A stretch of 64,000 bases of DNA, taken from Pelobates cultripes (lineage: Eukaryota; Chordata; Amphibia; Anura; Pelobatidae). Below the pieces are notes generated by a model. That model was not told where the DNA came from. It did not search any database and saw nothing but the letters and a program-made list of their open reading frames with translations. Position 1 is the stretch's first letter. The number at the start of each line of letters is the position of its first letter. This document shows positions 43,832 through 56,440 of this stretch, piece by piece. Both the position numbers and the translations under genes were made by a program. The stretch covers positions 283,960,069-284,024,068 of the forward strand of contig OW240914.1 of NCBI GenBank assembly GCA_933207985.1, written 5' to 3'.

Positions 43832-46065
43832 ATAACTCTGTAATGAAAATCATTATTAGTGAGCAATTACTAGTGGACCATTTTGAATGTCAATGTGAAG
43901 GTTAGATTTAATGGGCTTTTGGATTGGGGGTCTATCCAAATGAGGGGAACTTTCCATCTAAAGATGTACCCCATTATAAATGACACGGAAAGGTTGCTGT
44001 GCTGTGCTGTTATGTGTGTTGCTGTAAATTGATGCTTTCTATTTTAAATGATCATTTTCACCAGAGAAACTGTTAAAGTGGTTTGTTTTTAAACATCACT
44101 TAATGAATAATGAATTGATTTCTTCTCGCCGAGCCAGCATAAGCAGCAATTACCACTTGAATATATAATTACCAGACTAAAGGTATTCTGCTGAGACATC
44201 CACCATCACTTTTAAACAATTAGAGATGGTTATTGTTTAAAAAAGGCTGCTAAGAGCATGTAACACTTAAAGACAATAAAGTCACCCAGGCCATTCTATC
44301 TCAATGAAGTGGTCTTGGTGTAGTGGCCCTGTGCTTTTAACTCTGCAATGTTAAACATTGCAGTTTTCCTAAGAGTGCAATGCTTATATTGCAGTGTTGA
44401 ATCCACTAGAGGTGCCTCCTCAGCACTGATGGAGTAATAATCAGTCACGTGATGTGGATGCCCATAGGAAAGCAGTGAATTCAATGCTTTCCTAGCAGAA
44501 AGCTGTGCATGCGCATCAGGTCCCGAATGCTCCTCAATGGTGTTGACGCAAGTGAGGGGATGAGCCGAGTCGAGAGAGATTTGGTGTTAAAAAAGGGTAA
44601 GTAAAACTTTTATGTTTTTCAATTTTATTTAGCACGTGTGAGGACACCTGTAAATGCCAAGGAACATGGGCACTGTAACGTTAACAATACTCACTTGTAC
44701 AACTCGGTATTCCACAGTGTAGGCAAAATGTGTGGCGTGTGCTTGATAAGGTAGAATTCTTGAGATACCCACAAACAGTACAGAATAGATAGGAATCCTT
44801 TAGTAAGAAACTATAAAAAATGGAGAATAGTTTAAAACATAGACTTATTACGATAAACAAAGGCACAGGCAGATTTTAAAGATTGTTATGATAAATCTAC
44901 AAATGCATATGTAGTCTGTTGACATGTTATTTAAATCTGTAGTGATGCATCCCCAGCACTTATAGCTTAAGGGTGTTTTAGAATTTTATGCGGAACTGGG
45001 CAATGCACAAACTGTTAAATACTGAGTGTGACTGACAGCCTCTTTGTTCAAAAATGCTTTTATTTCTGTATCTTTGGCTATAATTTTTGTATTTCACTTA
45101 AACTATTTTTCCATTATTAAATCTGGAAATAATTGCAGATTCTTCTTATTTTTAATTCTAATCCCCGCCTTTTATGTTTTTAAATTTTTTTTTGTTTTGT
45201 TTTTCAAGCTACTCGCTATATAAAATAAGTTGAATAAAAAGAGAAAAATCAGGTGTCTGATATGACTTAATATGCAGAGCTTTATTTGCTAACATCTTTG
45301 ATATTTAGCTAGATGGTATTATTATTTATTTTTAGTAAACCCCCCAAAAACGAATCCCATACAATTCTAGCTTTTTGGGGGATGGAGGGTCTGATTCTGC
45401 ATTTAGCATTTATTTATTTTACTGCGGTTTGCTATTTATTGTACTCTGTGTACTCACATAAAGGTATATTTCCTGAACTGAATGTTATGGAAAACTGACA
45501 AGAGAATAGCAAAAAGGCCGACCTGTCTTTTTTGTTTTCTTTCAATTTTCCTTACCTTATGCTCTTTGTATCTTTATGATTATTCTCCACTTATTGCCAC
45601 TTTATTTAGCATCCTTATTTATTCCTTATTTATTGGCTGGGTCACAATATCTGGGCACCGCCATTTTGTACTCCTCTGTCCACAGGCAATGTAAGGGGGA
45701 GCGTTAAGGGCTGAAGCACAGAACGTGATGCTGTTCAGCCCCCGATCTCTACAGATGAGGCTATGTTTTCATTGAGATCATGGAGAGCATCATCAGCATT
45801 TTTATGGTTAGAGAGGGACTTAATGTAAAAACTTGGAAATATGTCACTGTAAGTGTATGGGCCATCAAATTTCCTTTTGGATTAAGCCCCAGATGTTTCT
45901 AGAATCTAGGAATGCCCCTGTCTCTGTCTATGATGTCGGCAGTTTGTCCTTCTGTTATTCTTTTCATTGGTGGAAAGTGGGTTAATTGGCTTAGCATTTC
46001 AACTAGAACTCTTTGATTAAAGGGTTACTCCAACCACCATGACCACCTCTGCCATGATGGCCATG
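43832..46065. other. No recognised feature
   Basis: AT-rich with no confident ORF, RNA gene or transposon end. Near 46020 a short TTACTCCAACCACCATGACC stretch looks like a MITE end. Confidence 0.5.
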
Positions 46066-46334
46066 ATGGTAGCATAGGCGTGCGCACGGGTTGTGCCGGG
46101 TGTGCCTGGGCACACCCTAATCCCCGCGGCCCGCGATATGGATTGAGACTGGTAGGGGAGATCTCAGGATCTCCCCTTTTGGCTCATGCAGAGCTGGCGC
46201 TATCCGAGCGCCGGCTCTTCTCTAAGCCTCCATGGGCCGGTGGGGAGATCAAAGATCTACCTCACCGGCCCACATGCATGGAGGGAGGCAGAAGAGGACC
46301 AGGGGAACTCTTGCCAGCAGCTCCGCCGGGTTCC

Positions 46335-46391
46335 TCTCACGAGATCTGAGCGTTGCCGCGGTTACCACGGCAACGCTCAGATCTCATGAGA
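46335..46391. repeat. Near-perfect 25-bp-arm hairpin
   Basis: GATCTGAGCGTTGCCG pairs with CGGCAACGCTCAGATC around a short CGGTTACCA loop; arms continue to TCTCA and TGAGA. Confidence 0.88.
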
Positions 46392-46519
46392 GTGAACTCT
46401 AGCCCACTCTCCACTGGACCACCAGGGAAGGCAGCAGCAACAAGGATCCCCCCTCCCTACATAAGGTAAAAAGGGAGGGGAGATATGTATTAACTAATCT
46501 GCCCCCACCTCCACCCCCA

Positions 46520-46860
46520 CAAATCACCCAAACATACAGCACACACATACAGCACCCACACACATACAGCACACATCACCCACACACATACAGCACACAA
46601 ACATCACCCACACACATACAGCACCCATACACATACAGCACCCATACACATACAGCATCCACACACATACAGCACCCTCACACACACAGCACCATCACAC
46701 AAACAGTACACTAACAGCACCATCACAAACAAATAGCACCCTCACACAGCACACTAACAGCACCCTCAAAAACACACACACAGCACCCTCACACACAGCA
46801 CACTAACAGTACCCTCACAAACACACAGCACCCATACACGTACAGCACCCTCACACACAG
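46520..46860 (+). repeat. ACACATACAGCACC minisatellite
   Basis: 14-20-bp units with CACCCTCACACACAG variants towards the right. Confidence 0.9.
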
Positions 46861-46889
46861 GCCAGGAAGAGGGTAATCCCATGATCTAA

Positions 46890-47545
46890 ACAAAAGTGTC
46901 AAAAAGTTAGCGCGCCTGACGGTGACGACAATACACCCAAATATGTTTCACTCTGGGAAGCAGACCTGCAGCAAACACTGGCAAGCGAGGAATGGCAGGA
47001 CATATGAGAGGCCACCACAAAGGCCTCCATATGTGTAACACACCAAGAACAATGCTACAAAACTCTTATGAGGTGGTACTCCACACCAGTTAAACAATTT
47101 AGAATTGGAATGACTACCACAGACACTTGCTGGAAGGGGTGTAGGAAAAAGGGAACATACCTCCATATGTGGTGGACATGTCCAAAGGCAGAGAGGTTTT
47201 GGTCTATGACCACAAAGTTCCTGACTAAAGTAATGCAAAGCCAAATAACTAAAAAAAACCTGGACCTTAGTTTTAGCAAATCCCATAGATGGACTGACCA
47301 ACTGTGAGCAAAATCTGGTTAACAAAACCAACCTAGCAGCTAGGAGAGCAATGGCACAAACATGTAGACATTCTATTGATAGACAGGGTTATCCAAAAAT
47401 TAAAGAGACACATTTAATGGACAAACTCACTGCCCAAGTGTGAGATTTGTACCCTGCCTTCACTAAAATTTGGCAACCATTGGAGGACTGGAGATGCGTT
47501 GGGCTGGAAGGATTTCACCCCCACGGCTGGAGATGAGATCCCTTC
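46890..47545 (+). pseudogene. L1-like ORF2 C-terminal fragment
   Basis: Plus-strand frame reads WEADLQQTLASEEWQDI, stop, then EQCYKTLMRWYSTPVK and CWKGC…TYLHMWWTCPKAERFW. The last is the L1/Tx1 Cys-Cys-His-Cys zinc knuckle following the RT. Later codons (RAIAQTWR-like in another frame) continue the C-terminus. The 5' part is missing; the fragment starts beside the minisatellite at 46860. Stops and shifts present. Confidence 0.75.
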
Positions 47546-49715
47546 CTACAACCTCTTTTTTTTTTCTCCTCCATATTCCCCATCCGTACCTACTCTTTAA
47601 ATGTATAAATGTATCCCTTCCATTTTGAAATGTTTACTTTTACAAAAATAATTTAGGAGACGTACATTTATTAATGGTCTGATTCCGGAACATCTAAAGG
47701 AACTCAGATTATGACTTCTTTTAGAGATAACCTTCTTAAAAGTTTTCTTATATGCCTTACTGAAAGGAAAAAATAAGTACATTTACTGATGAAATAATGA
47801 AAATATTAAAATGGAATGAACTAACAAGTAAAACAGTGAATGGGAAGCAAAGCTGTAAAAAAAAAATGGGAAAAACAATGAAAAAATTGCTGTGAGTAAA
47901 AACTGATGAATATAAGTGCAAGAGAGAACTGGAACAGCTGTTGAGAGGACTTTCTGACAGGATTGTAGACATTACTAACTGAGGGGGATGAACAAATCCT
48001 GATAGAGTTTTCGACGGCATTTTCGCAGTACAAATTCAGATGAAGTGAATACTCGTGAGACGTGAATTTGTATAAGCCAGGAAAGGAGAGAATAATGGTG
48101 CCCGAATGTTCACCCCTAAACCAAAAATCACATTGACAAAAAATTGGGGACCAAAAATCACGAATGAAAAAGCGCAAACTTGGGGAGTGTAAAATCTGCT
48201 CCCGGCGACAAAAAAATATATATGAAACACAGGGAGAAACTATGTGCAAAATATAATATGTACAATGTAATGCGAGAAAAGGGTAATAGAAGTGTAAATG
48301 AAAATAGATTAAGGTTATAGGCAAATAATCAATATATATCTAATTGAAATATATTTAGAGAGTAAAAAAAAACAGTCACTGTATTGAATACTTATCTGTA
48401 GCATGAAGCAACAAAGAAAGAGGACTTCGATTAACTGCCTGGGACTTGTATTACCTATGCTGCATGCTGATTGGTTACCTGTATTCTATGTTTGGTTGTA
48501 CCTGTAAATTTTCCTAGTGCATTTAAACTTCTTAATTTACTCTTTCATTGTTGTTGCTTGGAGTAGTAAAGAGAATAAACCATAATAGGAGCCTCCTGTC
48601 TGCAATAAAATCAGGTCACACTTGACATTATTTAAAAATGCTCTTTATTAATTTATTCATATTTGGCTCTGATGGTAATCCGCGGTGTATTTTATCCTAG
48701 AACTAATATAACAAAAAACATACCTGATTATTGTAACTTAGAGGCTAACACTGGATGACACAAGCAGACACAAATATACAGAAATAGCATGCAAATCAAG
48801 AAAATATTCCTTTTTTATTTGGCCTTTTGCCCTCGTTTAGACAATAAACAACTCATAAAAGCGACAGCTTCTCTTCCCGTGGAAGGGAAAGCGTTCTTCC
48901 TTTTAGATAGTCAAATATAAGAAGCTGATATACAGGAGTGGCCCAATAGCCTGCAACCTCTTCTCATTGTGAATACATTTTGTTGTATTAAAAATCCCAC
49001 ACTCTCATGTCCTTTACTATATCGCAATGGCCTTGTTACAGGCAAAGGATGTACTATAACAGTTATCTTTAACAACCCCTCCTCCCAGTACATTTTGAGG
49101 TCAAAAATAGAATTGCAGTTGTTCTCTATTACCAAGAACAAGAAACCACATAAAGCACACCCGTTAGAGCATATCACATTTATTAATTTTGAAGTTAGAA
49201 AAATGTGCATGTTGCATGCATGCAAATAAAGACTATAATATTATATAGATAGATTATCTGATAGTGTGTTCTTTTTCTGTATGTAGGTCATGTTAGTTAG
49301 AATTTAATTAGGGGAATTGGTGATTTGTTTGCCCTCTATGCAAATGTGTAACAAGATATTTAAACCATTTCTATAACTGCTGTCTGCCTCTCCTGAACCG
49401 GTACCTATTTTCCAACCACTTAAGTCCTCAATTGTTCCCAGAACTACATATCCTTGCTACCTTCCCTGACCTATAAAATGGATTTGGCTGTACTATACTT
49501 CTTCCTCCATGTACAGTATCTGCTCTGATACTTCAAGGACTTGGGCTTCCTGAAATTGTTTTTTTATTACTTTTATTTCCCACTGTTATCATTTTGAATT
49601 GTATTTACTTGTGTTGAGTCTGTCTTACTCCAGGCCTCTGATAGTGGTATATGCAAGGCTCTGTGCCTTCCTGTGCTTAAATTTAGGAGCATCCAATGGC
49701 AATACTCCTAAGACA
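47546..49715. other. No confident gene; one LTR-like promoter region
   Basis: 48400-48640 has an order resembling an LTR U3-R (GATTGGTTA, CATTTAAAC, GAATAAAC), but lacks defined ends or a partner. Otherwise AT-rich. Confidence 0.45.
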
Positions 49716-50731
49716 TACACTAATCAGCCACAACATGAAAACCACCAGCCTAATATCGAGTGGGTCATCCTCATGATGCCAAAACAGCTCTGATGCATTG
49801 ATGCATGGACTCCTCAAGACTGCTGAACATGTCCTATGGTATCTGGCACCAAGACATTAGCAGTAGATCTTCTGCCATGAAGGGGTGTACATGGTCTGGA
49901 ACAATGATGATGATGATGATGATGGTGATATGTGTAAAAGTAATTTCCACATGAATGTCAGGACACACGTTTTCACATCAGAGCATTGCAAAGAGCATAA
50001 TACTGCCTGTGCCTATTTCCCATAGTGCATCCTGCAGCCATTTCTACCCCAGGTACCGAAACACACGCACCCAGCCATCATTCCGAATAAGAAAAACGTG
50101 ATTCGTCAGACTAGGCAACCATTATTCATTATTCATAGTCCAGTTCTCACACTCATGTGCCCATTGAAGGTACTTTTGGCAGTGGACAAGGTCATCATGG
50201 GCACTCTTAGCAGTCTTCAGCTACACGGCCCCATATGCACAAGATTGGTGTGTTCTGACACCTTTCTATTATGGCCAGCATTATGTTTTTCAGAATTTTG
50301 AGCTACAGTAGCTCTTCTTTGTGATCAGATCAGACAGAGTAGCCTGTGCTCCCCACATGCATCAATGAGCCTTGGGCGTCCATGACTCCCCCATTGTGCA
50401 AAAAAGAACAATCAGTGAACCAGTTTCTGGTTTACTGATTGTTCTTTCTTGCACCGCTTTTGCTATGTACTAACCACTGCATACTGTAAACACCCCACAA
50501 GCCATTTTGGAGATGCTTTGACCCAGTCGTCAAGCCATCACTATTTGGCCCTTGTCAATGTCAAAGATCTTTTCACTTGCCCATTTATCATGATTATAAC
50601 AAATGAAATCCAAGAAGTGACTGTTCACTTGCTGTCTAATATATCTCACCCCTTCGCAGGTGCCGTTGTAATTATATAAGTGTTTTTCACTTCACCTGTC
50701 AGTGGTTTTAATATTGTGGCTTATCAGTGTA
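49716..50731 (-). mobile_element. Tc1/mariner transposon, degraded, minus strand
   Basis: Inverted ends TACACTAATCAGCCACAAC and GGCTTATCAGTGTA. On the minus strand, traces of a Tc1-type transposase occur: a SMPRWVRAVL-like C-terminus near 49800 and HTH sequence near 50400-50600. The interior is shortened near 49870, where the catalytic C-terminal part should be, and a GATGAT run lies at 49905-49928. No intact ORF. Confidence 0.78.
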
Positions 50732-51237
50732 CAGTAAGTCACAAACACAAATCAATAAAATGTGCTTACAAAATCAGGAGAAGTAAAGTTCTTTAAAAAG
50801 TTCCTGTGCATGACAAGGGAGTATATCATTGTTTCTTTCAAAGCAATGTAAAGCTACTAAAGTGCTGCTTCTCCAATGTATGTTGCAAGGAAAACAAAAT
50901 GAAGGTGATAATAATGAAAAAGTACTCTCAATGGAATTAAATGTGTAAACTTATGGATGATCTTATGCAAATAAACCATGTTCCAACAAAATTCCAAATG
51001 AATGAAAATGAGGAATAATTGCACTCTTGAGAATCTTCAAAGTAATGTACAGCGACAATCATTGCAGTTGAATATTTATTGTGGAAAAGGATGATAGAGT
51101 TACACCAGGCAGTAATCAAAATAATGTACAAGGAAAATACATCCAAATACAGCAAGAAAGTATGTGTATCACGTGTAACAGGAATTGGACATCAGAGATC
51201 TCTGTCCAGAATATCTGTCTGTCTGTCTATTCATCTA
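50732..51237. other. Spacer between two Tc1-type elements
   Basis: AT-rich, no feature recognised. Confidence 0.5.
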
Positions 51238-52807
51238 CAGTGCCTTGCAAAAGGATTCACCCCCCTTGACATTTTACCTATTTTGTTACATTACAGCCAT
51301 AAGTTCAATGTTTTATTAATCTGAATTTTATGTGATGGATCAGAACACAATAGTCTAAGTTGGTGAAGTAAAATGAGAAAAATATATACATAAAACTATT
51401 TTTTAGAAATAGACAACATGTGCATATGTATTCACCCCCTTTGTTATGAAGCCCATAAAAAGCTCTGGTGCAACCAATTACCTGCAGAAGTCACCTAATT
51501 AGTGAAATGATGTCCACCTGTGTACAATCTAAGTGTCACATGATCTGTCATTACATATACACACCTTTTTTGAAAGGCCCCAGAGGCTGCAACACCTAAG
51601 CAAGAGACACCACTAACCAAACACTGCCATGAAGACCAAGGAACTCTCCAAACAAGTAAGGGACAATGTTGTTGAGAAGCACAAGTCAGGGTTAGGTTAT
51701 AAAAAAAAAAAATCCAAATCTTTGATGATACCCAGGAGCGCCATCAAATCTATCATAACCAAATGGAAAGAACATGGCACAACCGCAAACCTACCAAGAG
51801 ACGGACGCCCACCAAAACTCACGGACCTGGCAAGGAGGGCATTAATCAGAGAGGCAGCACAGAGACCTAAGGAGCTGCAGGGTTCCACAGCAGAGACTGG
51901 AGTATCTGTACATAGGATGACAATAAGCCTTACGTTTCATAGAGTTGGGCTTTATGGCAGAGTTGCCAGAAGAAAACCATTACTTTCAGCAAAAAACAAA
52001 ATGGCACGTTTAGAGTTTGCGAAAAGGCATGTGGGAGACTCCTAAAATGTATGGAGGAAGGTGCTCTGGTCTGATGAGACTAAAATGTAACTTTTCAGCC
52101 ATTAAAGAAAACGCTATGTTTGGCGCAAACCCAACACCATCCCCACAGTGAAACATGGTGGTGGCAGCATCGTGCTGTGGGGATGTTTTTCAGCAGCCGG
52201 GACTGGGAAACTGGTCAGAGTTGAGGGAAAGATGGATGGTGCTAAATACAGGGATATTCTTGAGCAAAACCTGTGCCACTCTGTGCGTGATTTCAGACTA
52301 GGACGGAGGTTCACCTTCCAGCAGGACAATGACCCCAAACACACTGCTAAAGCAACACTTGAGTGGTTTAATGGGCATCATGTAAATGTGTTGGAATGGC
52401 CTGGTTAAAGCCCAGACCTCAATCCAATGGAAAATCTGTGGTAAGACTTAAAGATTGCTGTTCACAAGCGCAAACCATCCAACTTGAAGGAGCTGGAGCA
52501 GTTTTGCTAGGAGTAATGGGCAAAAATCCCAGTGGTAAGATGTGGCAAGCTCATAGAGACTTATCCAAAGCGAATTGGAGCTGTGATTGCTGCAAAAGGT
52601 GGCTCTACAAAGTATTGACTTTAGGGGTGTTATGCACATTGACTTTTTTGTCCTATTTGTTGTTTGCTTCACAAAAAAAAAAAACATCTGCAAAGTTGTG
52701 GACATGTTCTGTAAATTAAATGTTGAAAATGTTCATGTTAATTCCAGGTTGTGAGGCAACAAAACACAAAAAATGCCAAGGGGGGTGAATACTTGTGCAA
52801 GGCACTG
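51238..52807 (+). mobile_element. Tc1-like transposon with TA target duplication
   Basis: Left end CAGTGCCTTGCAAAAGG and right end (complement) CAGTGCCTTGCACAAG, with TA at 51236-51237 and 52808-52809. Inverted similarity extends about 30 bp strongly, then weakly. It encodes a complete-length transposase with several stop codons. Confidence 0.9.
51629..52615 (+). pseudogene. Tc1 transposase (DD34E), stopped at several codons
   Basis: One reading phase from ATG 51629 to about 52615. Paired HTH domain (KELSKQVRDNVVEKH…, then GRPPKLTD), first Asp in LWSDETK, glycine-rich [13 protein letters not shown], second Asp in QDNDPKHT, and Glu in SPDLNPMENLW with 34 residues between, all on the same phase. 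Stops occur at 52042-52044, twice between 52085 and 52110, at about 52406 and later. A run of A residues near 51703 adds lysines. Catalytic triad codons survive, but the protein cannot be made. Confidence 0.9.
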
Positions 52808-53655
52808 TATCCATCCAATTTCACAACTATTGATTACTGAACATTTGCAAAGATAAAACATTAGTATTTTGTTGACAATTGTTTTTATTTGATCAGTTGT
52901 CATTTTCTGCAAAAAATCTCTAGTTCTACATTTAAATGCTTAAAATGGCAATATTTTTATTTGAACTTTGGAAGAACTGTTGTCAGGAACTTACAGAATA
53001 AAACAGAAATGTTAATTTTATTCAGACACATACGTACCTATAAATTGTCAAACCAGAGAAAATGGTAATGTTGAAGCAGTCTCTTGTTTTTTTCCAGAGC
53101 TATATGTATAAAGAATTAATATTTGGTGGCATAATCCTATTTTTAATCACAGCCTTTACGCATCTTGGCATGTTCTCCACCAGTCTTTCACATTGCTATT
53201 GGGTTACTTTATGCCACTGCTGGTGCAAAAATATCAGCTTTCTTTGATGGCTTGTGACCATCCATCTTTCTCTTTTTCTTATCAACCGCTGTCTTTAAAA
53301 AGGTACATCCTAGGGTCAGGAACACAAACATGTATAGTGTTAAACACTATCTAGCCTCCCTGCCCCTCCCCACCTCCCCGCCCCCACCTCCAAAGCCTCT
53401 CTGGCCAATCAGCATCTCCTCTTAGAGAAGCATTGATCAATGTATCTCTATGAGGAACATTCAGTGTCTCCATGCAGCAGGGTGGAGGCCCTAAATGTCT
53501 GTGCTGCACGTTGTGCCGCACTGCCCCAGGAAGCACCTCTAGTCACCATCTGAGGAGTGACCACTGGAGGTATCCCTAGGCTGCAATGTAAACACTGCCT
53601 TTTCTCTGCAAAAACTGTGTTCTACTGCCAAAGGCCTACAGGGAATGATTAAACT
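52808..53655. other. No gene; C-rich patch
   Basis: AT-rich except for 53355-53390, a run of C tracts that gives a G-quadruplex-type pattern on the minus strand. Confidence 0.55.
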
Positions 53656-53660
53656 CACCA

Positions 53661-53690
53661 GAACAAATTATTTATTTATTTATTTATTTA
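53661..53690. repeat. (ATTT)n tail of the LINE
   Basis: Plus-strand ATTT units, meaning AAAT at the 3' end of the minus-strand LINE. Confidence 0.88.
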
Positions 53691-53854
53691 TAAAATATTT
53701 TACCAGGAAAGATACATTGAGATTTCTCTCGTTTTCAAGTATGTCCTGGGTCCACAAATCATTGCATTGTTACATTAGGTACAACAAAATACAAAAACAA
53801 TATTAATACACAATATATACAAAATTTAACATAGAACAGGCAGGAAATATATAA

Positions 53855-56440
53855 TCAACCATGACACGTGCATTCTGTTTTGAGGTATGTAGAGAGGGAT
53901 CTCTTAAAAGACTTTAGGCTTAGGGAAGATTTTAAATTGTGCGGGAGGTCGTTCCACAATTGCGGTGCTCTGTAGGAGAAGGAGGATCGGGCCGCTTTCT
54001 TTTTGTATTGAGGTAGACTAAGTAAAGTGCTTGTACTGGATCGGAGGTTATAGAAAGTGGGAACAGCTGGGGAAAGCATTTTGTTCAGGTAGGGTGTGAG
54101 TTTACCAGAAAAGCTCTTAAAAACAAGGCTGGAAAGATGAAGGGTGCGTCTGGATTCCAGTGACAGCCAGTTTAGTTCCTTTAGCATGTCACAATGATGG
54201 GTCCTGTAATTACATTGTAGCACAAATCTGCAGAACGAGTTATACAATGTGTTGAGTTTATTAATGTGGGATTGCGATGCAGACGCATATACTACATCCC
54301 CATAATCAATGATTGGCATCAGCATTTGCTGTACAATCTTTTCCTTTACTGTAGGGCTTAGGCAGGCTTTGTTTCTGTACAGGGCACCTAATTTAGGATA
54401 AAGTTTAGATGCAAGCTTTTCTATGTGCAGGCCAAAAGATAGATTGGGGTCTAATATCATACCCAAGTATTTGAAAGAGTGGACCGCGGTCAGTGTGCCA
54501 TTTGAATTTTTGATGGATAGGTGGGGATTGTGTAATTTGTGTAATTTAGGTACCGTTCCAAAGATCATTGTGACAGTTTTGTCAGTGTTCAGGAAGAGTT
54601 TGTTTTTTGCGATCCACTTTTCTACCTCTGTAAACTGGTCTTGGAGCAAAACCTCAAGTTGAGGTAGATTGGATTTGCTCGCATAGATTACCGTGTCATC
54701 TGCGTACATGTGTACATTTGAGGATTGGCAGACATTAGGCAGATCATTTATAAATAATGTAAATAGTAGGGGGCCGAGAATGGAACCCTAGGGAACACCA
54801 CACGTGACCGGGAGAGGGAGGGAGTCACTGTCAGAAATGGACACATATTGCGAGCGATCCGATACATACGATCGAAACCAGTTTAAAGAACGATCACCAA
54901 TACCTGAGTTTTCGAGTTTGTGCAGTAGAATGTTGTGGTCTACTGTGTCAAAGGCCTTAGCAAAATCAAGGAAAATAGCTCCAGTTAGGGCTCCTTGTTC
55001 CATGCCAGTTTGGATGTCATTGCAAACTTTTAGGAGGGCAGTTGTAGTGGAGTGATTCTGGCGAAAGCCCGATTGATCAGGGGTCAGATAGTTTAATTGT
55101 TGGTAGTACTCACAAAGTTGCGTATGGACACATTTTTCTAAGATTTTTGACAATACAGGGAGCAATGATATTGGGCGATAGTTAGAAACCAAAGTAGTGT
55201 CACCACTTTTATGGATAGGCACTACTCTCGCAGTCTTCCAAAGTTTGGGTATGTATCCAGACACCAATGATTCGTTAATTAGAGTCGAGACGGGTTTAGC
55301 AATTGCCGGCGCACTGAGTTTCAACAGCATTGCTGGGATTTGATCAGGTCCGGACTGGTTTTTCATTTTTAGATTATTAAGATGTTTTTTAGTGACACTA
55401 ACAGGTACAGGTCTAAAATTAAACTTATCTATATTGGGCCTTTGCAAATTTAGTGGGGCCTGATCCACATTTGTAGTTTCAGGATACGTGTCATTTATTA
55501 GCTTGGCAATCAGGGCAGTAGAGCATCCGACAAAATAATTGTTAAAGGCATTTGCTACATCTAAGGGAAGTTGCAGGGTTTGGTTACCCACTTTGACAGT
55601 GGAGGGTTGGGAGTGGATTGGGGGAGTTTGTAGTTTATTTATGACTTTCCAAAAGTTTCTAGGGTTTGAGATGTTACTGTTCAGATTTTCATAGAAATAT
55701 TGGGCCTTGGCCAGTTTTGTCTGTTTTGTGCATATATTTCGCCATTGTCTATATGCACTGTGATCATTCATAGAGCCAGTACGCTTAAATTTTGACCACA
55801 AAGAATCCCGAAACTGGCACATTTGGATGAGGTCAGCTGTGATCCAGTTCATATGCGCTCCTTTTACCCTCACCTTACGCAGCGGGGCATGCAAATTCCA
55901 AATTTGTAGGAGTTCAGACTGAAAGTATTCAACAGCACAGTCTAGATCTGGGATAATGTTTAATCTGTGCCATGGGAGATTCTTGATGTCATTTAAAAAG
56001 GATTCAAGATTAAATCTTTTGAAGGACCTAGTTATTTTAACCTTGAGAGAGGATTTAATAGCCTTTATTTTGCGCACGCAGTACACTAAACAGTGATCAC
56101 TGAACGTGTTTGGGAGAACACCAGCCTCCTGGATTCTATCAGGAGAAGTGGAGAGAATCCAATCTAGTAGGGTATGGTTATGGCTTTTTATGTTTATGCG
56201 AGTTGGGGAGGAGATTAATTGCGTTAGCTGCAAAGTCTTAAACAGCGTGCAAGAACTATTATTTTTAGGGTTCAGCCAATCAATATTAAAATCTCCAAAG
56301 ACCAACAGTTCACTTTTTGGGTTTTGAGCTATGGTTTCACTAAGGAGATGGGCTATGTCAGATAGGGAATGCACAGGGGAGCTAGGTGGGCGGTAGATTC
56401 CTGCAACAATGATTGATTTACTGCATGGGATCTCAATTTT
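53855..56440 (-). pseudogene. LINE ORF, endonuclease/RT part with one in-frame stop
   Basis: Open from about 56440 (first Met at 56374) to 54788, then one TAG codon at 54788-54790 (the usual VPQGS motif reads VP-stop-GS), then the same phase to 53855. Endonuclease motifs GDFNIDW and SDHCLVYC; RT motifs SGPDQIPAMLLK, PISLL, SGFRQNHSTTTAL, DFAKAFDTVDH and YADD (start of the 54709 segment). The C-terminal tail (HNLKSSLSLKSFKRSL) is typical of CR1/L2-like LINEs. Apart from the stop and the upstream frameshift the reading frame is complete. Confidence 0.9.

Larger units (their letters stand above)
46066..46890. mobile_element. Hairpin-plus-minisatellite element, right end missing
   Basis: Starts near CATAGGCGTGCGCACGGG. 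It contains hairpins at about 46225-46285 and 46335-46391, the CCACTGGACCACCAGGGA block shared with the 35777 element, then an ACACATACAGCACC minisatellite (46520-46860). The right terminus is replaced by the L1 fragment that follows. Confidence 0.65.

Noticed and set aside
48087..48112. TGGTGCCCGAATGTTC as a lysine-tRNA primer-binding site
   Set aside because: Only about half of the positions match, no LTR end with CA precedes it, and the LTR-like region at 48400-48640 is on the wrong side.
47821..48324. 167-codon minus-strand frame with hydrophobic stretches
   Set aside because: A-rich plus strand yields a Phe/Leu-rich antisense frame; no domain, no homologue recognised.
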